Positions 19,896 to 23,432 of a stretch of 23,432 bases of DNA are shown piece after piece. Made by a program: the position numbers and the translations under genes. The DNA lies in assembly GCA_036491015.1 (NCBI GenBank), contig DASXCV010000240.1, positions 1-23,432 of the forward strand, given 5' to 3'. The notes under the pieces were generated by a model. That model worked only from the letters and a program-made list of their open reading frames with translations. It did not search any database and was not told where the DNA came from. The first letter of the stretch is position 1, and the number at the start of each line of letters is the position of its first letter. The stretch comes from JAICJR01 sp036491015. Its GTDB lineage: Bacteria; Actinomycetota; Thermoleophilia; Solirubrobacterales; Thermoleophilaceae.

Positions 19896-20729
19896 GTGCC
19901 CACCACGCCCCTCGTTCTGGCCCTCTGCGCGGCCTTCGTCCACGCGGGCTGGAACCTGCTCATCTCGCGCGCGCGTGACTCGGAGGCGGCTACCGCGGTG
20001 GCCCTCGCCACCGGCGCGATCGTGTTCCTGCCGGTCGCCGTGATCACCTGGCAGGTGAGCGTCAAGGCGCTTCCCTACGCCGCGGGCTCGGCTGTGCTCG
20101 AGCTGCTCTATCTCGGTCTCCTCGCGCGCGCGTATCAAGAGGGCGAGCTGAGCCTGGTCTATCCGGTGGCGCGCGGCTCCTCGCCGCTGCTCATCCTGCT
20201 CTTCAGCCTGGTGGTGTTGGGCGCGTCGCTCGACGCGGCGTCGATCGTCGGCGTCTGCCTCGTCGCGACCGGGGTGGTGCTCGTGCGCGGCACGGGGGAG
20301 AAGGCGCCGCGGCGCGACCTCGCCATGGCGCTCCTCATCGGCGCCGCCATCGCCGGCTACACGCTGCTCGACAAGCAGGGGCTGAAGTACGCGCACCCGC
20401 TGCCCTACCTCGAGCTCGTGGTGGCGGTGCCCGCGCTCGTCTACGTGCCTCTGCTCACCCGCCACCGCGGCAGGGCGGCGATCAGGGCGGAGCTGCATGC
20501 GCCGTCGATGGCCGCGGGCCTCGGCATGTTCGGCGCCTTCGCCCTCGCGCTGGCGGCGATCCGGCTCGCGCCGAGCGACTCGCTCGCCGCCGTCCAGGCC
20601 GTGCGCGAGACGAGCGTGGTGATCGCGGTCGTGCTCGCCCGCCTGCTCCTCGAGGAGCGCGTGACCGGCACGCGACTGGCCGGCGCCGCCGTGGTGGTGG
20701 CGGGGGTCGCGGCGATCGCCGTGGCTTGA
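19896..20729 (+). CDS. EamA/DMT-family transporter
   Basis: This 277-residue protein has ten predicted membrane helices in two EamA repeats. The first repeat runs from TPLVLALCAAFVHAGWNLLI to ATGVVLVRG near residue 130. The second starts at LAMALLIGAAIAGYTLLDKQ and ends in LAGAAVVVAGVAAIAVA. The AAFVHAGWNLL start and AGYTLLDKQGLKYA are typical of drug/metabolite exporters of this superfamily. GTG 19896 is chosen because upstream in-frame codons are antisense to the hydroxylase gene. No clear ribosome binding site is present, and GACACT lies eight bases upstream, so the message may be leaderless. The substrate is unknown; amino acids, nucleobases and small organics are usual for the family. 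Confidence 0.9.
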   Translation: MPTTPLVLALCAAFVHAGWNLLISRARDSEAATAVALATGAIVFLPVAVITWQVSVKALPYAAGSAVLELLYLGLLARAYQEGELSLVYPVARGSSPLLILLFSLVVLGASLDAASIVGVCLVATGVVLVRGTGEKAPRRDLAMALLIGAAIAGYTLLDKQGLKYAHPLPYLELVVAVPALVYVPLLTRHRGRAAIRAELHAPSMAAGLGMFGAFALALAAIRLAPSDSLAAVQAVRETSVVIAVVLARLLLEERVTGTRLAGAAVVVAGVAAIAVA

Positions 20730-20743
20730 CTCTGGCGCCGGGT

Positions 20744-21001
20744 CTAGAGCGGGCCGAGGTCCACGTCGTCGGCGCCGGTGCCGGGCCCGTGACCGTTGTT
20801 CCGGGCCCGGCGCCGGGCCTGCCGCGAACGCACATGCGCCATAAGAAGCGGCTGAACCGCGGCCAGGATCAGCGCCGCCAGCGCGATCAGCACGAGTCCC
20901 GCAACCGCGCTGATCCCGATTGCAATGCCCAGTCCGGCGACCAACAGCGCCAGTCCGGCCAGTCGCAAGCTATTGCGTCGCTTATATACAAATTCGACCA
21001 C
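20744..21001 (-). CDS. Small two-helix membrane protein
   Basis: This 85-residue ORF has a basic N terminus (VEFVYKRRNSLR), two adjacent hydrophobic helices (LAGLALLVAGLGIAIGI and AVAGLVLIALAALILAAV, about residues 13-50) and a polar tail rich in Arg, Gly and Asp. Its GTG start at 21001-20999 has TAGCCT seven bases upstream and no ribosome binding site. It is convergent with the EamA gene, 14 bp apart, and divergent from the ArsR-type regulator. No family is recognised. Confidence 0.65.
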   Translation of the reverse strand: MVEFVYKRRNSLRLAGLALLVAGLGIAIGISAVAGLVLIALAALILAAVQPLLMAHVRSRQARRRARNNGHGPGTGADDVDLGPL

Positions 21002-21008
21002 GGAACCG

Positions 21009-21046
21009 AGGCTACTTCGAACCTGCTCCGACGGATCACGTAGGAT
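21009..21046. promoter_or_regulatory. Divergent -10 boxes: TAGCCT (minus) and TAGGAT (plus)
   Basis: TAGCCT (minus strand, 21014-21009) is seven bases before the small membrane protein's GTG. TAGGAT (plus, 21041-21046) would start the ArsR-type gene's transcript near 21053, giving a leader of about 100 nt. Confidence 0.4.
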
Positions 21047-21153
21047 GAACTGAACGATGCCCCTCAGGCAGACCGGGCTGCCATTTGGGACCGTCGAAAT
21101 TCAGTCCATTGGCCCGCGGACCCGCGCGCCTGGTCATTTCGAGGAGCACGTAA

Positions 21154-21786
21154 TTGAGGACGTTGCACGACATCACCGACCCCCGGTTGGTCAAAGCACT
21201 TGCCCATCCGCTGCGGATCCAGATCCTGTCGATTCTCGAGGAGCGCGTAGCCAGCCCCTCGCAGATCGCGGATGAAATCGAAGCGCCGCTCGGAAACGTC
21301 AGCTACCACGTCCGCCAGCTCGCGGACCTGGGACTGATCTCACTCGTCAAGACGACGCCAGTGCGTGGCACGCTCGAGCACTACTACCGAGCGGAGATCC
21401 GCCCGCGGATCAGCGACCGCGCGTTCAACACGGCGCCGAACATCGTGAAGCAGGCAACCGTCGGCTCCACGCTGGGGCAGATCGGAGACGCCGTCAATCG
21501 CGCGGCGGCCGAGGGTGGCTTCGGCCGTTCCGACGCTCACCTGAGCAGGCTGCCGCTCGTTCTCGACAACGAAGGCTGGAAGCAGTTGGCTTCCGAGCTC
21601 GAAGGGTTCGTGGACCGGGTGGACAAGATCCAGCGCGCGAGTGGCAAGCGCCTGCTGAAGAGCGACCACGAGGGCGAGCAGCGTGGCGAGCTCGTAACCA
21701 TGCTGTTCGAGGCGGCCGAGGCCGCCAAGTCGGGACGCGGCAAGGCCGCTCGGGACGGCAAGCCGGCCGCCCGCGCGCGACGCTGA
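21154..21786 (+). CDS. ArsR-type winged helix-turn-helix regulator
   Basis: This 210-residue protein starts at TTG 21154 with GAGGAG eight bases upstream. Residues 1-75 form an ArsR-like winged helix: LVKALAHPLRIQILSILEER, SPSQIADEIEAPLGNVSYHV as recognition helix, RQLADLGLISLVKTTPVRGT as wing, then LEHYYRA. The remaining part is helical, with a basic Ala/Lys/Arg tail (AAKSGRGKAARDGKPAARAR). No metal-binding Cys pair is present, so it belongs with the metal-independent, HTH_20-like regulators. An ATG-started frame of 72 codons (21057-21275) overlaps the start in another phase and may be an upstream ORF or chance. Targets are unknown; the neighbouring small membrane protein is a candidate. Confidence 0.85.
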   Translation: MRTLHDITDPRLVKALAHPLRIQILSILEERVASPSQIADEIEAPLGNVSYHVRQLADLGLISLVKTTPVRGTLEHYYRAEIRPRISDRAFNTAPNIVKQATVGSTLGQIGDAVNRAAAEGGFGRSDAHLSRLPLVLDNEGWKQLASELEGFVDRVDKIQRASGKRLLKSDHEGEQRGELVTMLFEAAEAAKSGRGKAARDGKPAARARR

Positions 21787-21842
21787 GCACGCTGGTCTGA
21801 ACGCTGACGACCGCTCTCCCGAAGGGGGCGCGGCGAGTTGCC

Positions 21843-21848
21843 TATAGT
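21843..21848 (+). promoter_or_regulatory. Putative -10 box TATAGT before the zinc-ribbon gene
   Basis: CCTATAGTGG contains TATAGT, close to the TATAAT consensus, in the short gap after the ArsR-type gene. It predicts a leader of about 50 nt. Confidence 0.45.
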
Positions 21849-21907
21849 GGGGATCGCCTGAGCATGCGCCTGTTCTTCTATATTGGCGCCTGTTTCGCGA
21901 GGGAGCG

Positions 21908-22066
21908 ATGCCTCAGTTTCTTTGTCCAACCTGCGGCGCACGGCTGTACAGCGCGTCCCCACTGACGAAGTGCGCCTGGTGCGGCACGCCGCTGTCGAGC
22001 GACGAGAACGATGAGCACGACCGGCGCCTGCCCGACAAGGACGACGACGAGGACGAGTCGGGCTAG
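21908..22066 (+). CDS. Zinc-ribbon small protein (52 residues)
   Basis: ATG 21908 follows GAGGGAG. The product starts MPQFLCPTCGARLYSASP and continues with KCAWCGTPLSS, giving two CxxC knuckles (Cys6/Cys9 and Cys22/Cys25) of a rubredoxin-like zinc ribbon. The last 25 residues are acidic (DENDEHDRRLPDKDDDEDES plus Gly). Such mini-proteins usually bind one Zn2+ and may contact nucleic acid or a partner protein; the acidic tail makes direct DNA binding less likely. It has its own TATAGT box and is followed by a bidirectional hairpin at 22082. Function unknown. Confidence 0.75.
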   Translation: MPQFLCPTCGARLYSASPLTKCAWCGTPLSSDENDEHDRRLPDKDDDEDESG

Positions 22067-22081
22067 CGGCCTTTGAAAGAC

Positions 22082-22107
22082 CGAAGCCCCCGCGGTGGGG
22101 GGCTTCG
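22082..22107. terminator. Bidirectional hairpin terminator
   Basis: CGAAGCCCCC (22082-22091) and GGGGGCTTCG (22098-22107) form a perfect 10-bp stem with a 6-nt loop. It lies between the zinc-ribbon gene and a convergent 38-codon ORF. On the minus strand it is followed by GTCTTTC; no long T run is present. Confidence 0.6.
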
Positions 22108-22131
22108 AGTCGAGGCTGCTTGGGCGAAGAT

Positions 22132-22248
22132 CTAGAACGAACGTCGGAGCAGACGGCGGCGGGAGGGACGTCCTGCGCTGCGGGCGGCTGCTTCGCGCTT
22201 GTCCTCGGTCTGGGCCTGAAGTGCCATGTGGTAGATGAGCCCGTTCAT
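22132..22248 (-). CDS. 38-residue basic ORF
   Basis: The ATG at 22248-22246 has AGGAAA six bases upstream on the minus strand. The product starts MNGLIYHMALQAQTEDKREA and ends in SRRRLLRRSF. A short hydrophobic/amphipathic N-terminal helix followed by a basic, Ala/Arg-rich part resembles tiny proteins seen in other actinobacteria. It ends 25 bp from the hairpin terminator that separates it from the zinc-ribbon gene, a placement expected for a real convergent gene. Confidence 0.45.
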   Translation of the reverse strand: MNGLIYHMALQAQTEDKREAAARSAGRPSRRRLLRRSF

Positions 22249-22665
22249 TGCCGTTTCCTGTTCTTGGGGCGGGGGGTGATGGGGACAATGAGCAATCTAC
22301 GTCCCCAACCACGCTTGTCCCATCGGGCTGCCACCCAGCACAAGGTGCGGGCAACCCGCCGCTGACGCGGGAGTTGGCAGTACGTGGGTTCGCAGTAGGC
22401 AGGGCCCCTTCACCGCATATCGGTGAGATGAAGCGCGGCCCGGCGGGACGTGGGCGGACGTGGGCCGGGCACGAACTGCGGCAATAACGGGCGGGCCGAG
22501 ACCGGCCATCCGGCCACTGTGTCATTTAGCTGTTGCCAGGCAACACCTGGATGACACAGCGCCGGCCCGATGCCCTCATCGCTGCCGTAAACGCCACGAC
22601 TGCGCAGCCGTACCAGAGTGCACGCGAGCCCGTTAACCACACCGATGTGTTTGCAGTAGACAGGG
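22249..22665. other. Gene-poor 417-bp stretch with several hairpins
   Basis: No convincing protein gene is seen. A 28-codon frame (22279-22365, preceded by GGGGGG) is possible but overlaps a stem. Potential hairpins are 22278-22288 with 22315-22324 (GATGGGGACAA/TTGTCCCATC, one bulged G), 22410-22426 (TCACCG-CATAT-CGGTGA), 22438-22444 with 22464-22470 (GCCCGGC/GCCGGGC) and the long element at 22517-22559. Inside the third loop GGACGTGGGC is tandemly repeated (22446-22465). The pair 22388-22405 and 22649-22666 (GTTYGCAGTAGRCAGGGC) are direct repeats with two differences in 18 bases. Confidence 0.5.
22517..22559. repeat. Hairpin element, copy 2 (TGTTGCC-A-GGCAACA core)
   Basis: This 43-bp dyad is centred on A22538. 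The outer arms CTGTGTCAT (22517-22525) and ATGACACAG (22551-22559) and the inner arms TGTTGCC (22531-22537) and GGCAACA (22539-22545) are perfect. The five bases between pair partly as G-T, A-T and G-C. As RNA or single-stranded DNA this is an almost continuous 21-bp stem with a single-base tip, which would open to a small loop. The core is shared with copy 1 at 16620-16658. Confidence 0.7.
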
Positions 22666-22959
22666 CTAGGGCGCGGGTGTGGCGGCGTGTTCCTTGGCCC
22701 AAGCCACGATGTTCTTCGAGTCCGCCACCACTTCGCCGTCGTCCAACACAAGCACGGGCACGGTGTACTTGCCGGTGAGCCGCTTGGCCTCGCGGCGGCC
22801 CTCGGTGTTGTTGAGCGGGCCGGGCAGGAGCGCGAGCCCGTAGGACTTGATCACCTCGGGCTCGTGGCCCGCGTCCTTGAGGGCGTGATACGCGTTGCCG
22901 CACGGATGGCCGCCGGGCCGCGGCGACCAGAACGTTCCCCAGCACACGTAGAGCTTCAT
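22666..22959 (-). CDS. Glutaredoxin/GST N-terminal-domain-like protein
   Basis: This 97-residue, single thioredoxin-fold domain opens with KLYVCWGTFWSPRPGGHPCG. Cys6 and Cys20 are present, but no CxxC motif. The helix AYHALKDAGHEPEVI follows. The cis-Pro segment is in YTVPVLVLDDGEVVADSKNI, where VPVLVLDDGEVVADS is the glutathione-contact pattern of GST N-terminal domains; VAWAKEH ends the fold. The C-terminal helical domain of full GSTs is absent. Actinobacteria such as this would more likely use mycothiol, so the thiol partner is uncertain. Its ATG overlaps the TGA of the upstream hydrolase (22956-22959), so both are one operon. The stop falls in a direct repeat. Confidence 0.8.
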   Translation of the reverse strand: MKLYVCWGTFWSPRPGGHPCGNAYHALKDAGHEPEVIKSYGLALLPGPLNNTEGRREAKRLTGKYTVPVLVLDDGEVVADSKNIVAWAKEHAATPAP

Positions 22960-23432
22960 CGGCCGGGCAGCTTACGCGAAGCAATCCAGTCGGCGGCCAC
23001 CCTCCACGCCTTGCTGCGCGGATCGACATGCGCGCGGTGCCCGCCGGGGCTCGGCTCGATCAGAGTCACGTCGTCGCCGGCGGCCCGCGCGGCGGCGTCG
23101 AAGCGGCGGCTGCGCTTCACGGGAACGGTCTCGTCGTCGGCGCCGTGCACGAGCAGGATCGGCACGCCGAGCGGCACGAGCTGCATCGGGTCGCCGAGCG
23201 CGAAGCGCTCGGGCACCTCGTCCGCGCTCCCGCCCATCAGCTCGCGCGCGGCGCTGCCCGCGGACGCCATGTCGCACACCGCGGCCTGCGCGCACACGCC
23301 CGTGATGGGAACCGCGCCGCCCTTGCGCGCCGTCGCCCACAGCGCAAGCTGGCCGCCGGCGGAGTGGCCGAACGCCGTGACCGCGCCGAGGTCGAGCCGC
23401 GGGTCGTGCAGCTCAGCCAGCTGGTCCACGGC
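22956..23432 (-). CDS. Alpha/beta hydrolase, C-terminal part (5' end outside window)
   Basis: The frame is open to the right edge, so the N-terminal part including the oxyanion strand is missing. The visible 159 codons contain the nucleophile elbow GHSAGG (VTAFGHSAGGQLALWA), the acid in LLVHGADDETVPVKRS and the catalytic His in PGGHRAHVDP. This is a complete Ser-Asp-His set of the esterase/lipase or dipeptidyl-peptidase-like alpha/beta fold. GHSAGGQLALW is typical of carboxylesterase-like members (BD-FAE or hormone-sensitive-lipase-like branches). It is translationally coupled to the glutaredoxin-like gene by ATGA. Substrate unknown. Confidence 0.88.
   Translation of the reverse strand, partial: AVDQLAELHDPRLDLGAVTAFGHSAGGQLALWATARKGGAVPITGVCAQAAVCDMASAGSAARELMGGSADEVPERFALGDPMQLVPLGVPILLVHGADDETVPVKRSRRFDAAARAAGDDVTLIEPSPGGHRAHVDPRSKAWRVAADWIASRKLPGR

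Noticed and set aside
19263..20498. 411-codon minus-strand frame over the hydroxylase and EamA genes
   Set aside because: It spans two real genes on different strands and is His/Arg/Ala-rich without family features.
22279..22365. 28-codon plus-strand ORF with a G-rich upstream stretch
   Set aside because: The G-run is part of a G-rich tract rather than a specific ribosome binding site, and the frame overlaps a potential RNA stem; kept only as a remark.
22249..22665. Known structural RNA (SRP RNA, tmRNA, 6S or RNase P)
   Set aside because: None of the signature motifs (SRP GNAR apical domain, tRNA-like ends of tmRNA, RNase P core) could be found on either strand.

Overview
The window looks like ordinary chromosome of a high-GC actinobacterium. 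I infer a soil-type Thermoleophilia/Solirubrobacterales-like bacterium from the strongly G/C-biased third codon positions, the frequent GTG/TTG starts, the many GTGA/ATGA start-stop overlaps, the TANNNT -10 boxes placed 6-9 nt before start codons, and the mix of short-chain dehydrogenases, VOC proteins, CFA-like methyltransferase and lipid desaturase. The lineage is an impression from composition and protein style and was not searched.

Region 1 (1-3216): a tight catabolic operon (3' end of a TPP enzyme, a VOC protein, a short-chain dehydrogenase and a phosphotriesterase-like metal hydrolase), then a separately promoted nitroreductase. Region 2 (3298-5302): a small membrane protein and two convergent cell-wall hydrolase-like genes whose stop codons share one CTAG. 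Region 3 (5487-9547): a TetR/membrane-protein operon divergent from a second dehydrogenase, with two 14-bp dyads between them; an SRPBCC protein; an internally deleted VOC remnant; and a flavin disulfide oxidoreductase. Region 4 (9561-10803): a 15-codon ORF, a peroxiredoxin-like protein, a frameshifted NTF2/SnoaL-like remnant and a VOC protein. Region 5 (10999-12701): a 21-codon ORF, an LPG-synthase-type membrane protein and a 51-residue basic ORF chained by GTGA overlaps, then a cold-shock protein and a small charged protein.

Region 6 (12798-15521): a fatty acid desaturase running into a CFA-synthase-like methyltransferase (76-bp convergent overlap) that is co-directional with a CDF-type cation transporter. 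Region 7 (15550-18968): a secreted beta-helix protein, a six-helix membrane protein, a CPBP protease and a lineage-type hypothetical protein. Region 8 (19072-21001): tRNA-Leu(CAG) with a terminator, a fatty acid hydroxylase divergent from an EamA transporter, and a small membrane protein. Region 9 (21041-23432): an ArsR-type regulator, a 52-residue zinc-ribbon protein, a 38-residue basic ORF, a 417-bp gene-poor stretch with several hairpins, a GST/glutaredoxin-like protein and the 3' end of an alpha/beta hydrolase.

The most unusual signal is a pair of long hairpin elements (16620-16658 and 22517-22559). They share a TGTTG-YY-A-GGCAACACC core while their stem bases differ in a compensatory way, as expected for a selected RNA or single-stranded DNA structure. 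I see no phage, IS element, CRISPR array or defence island.
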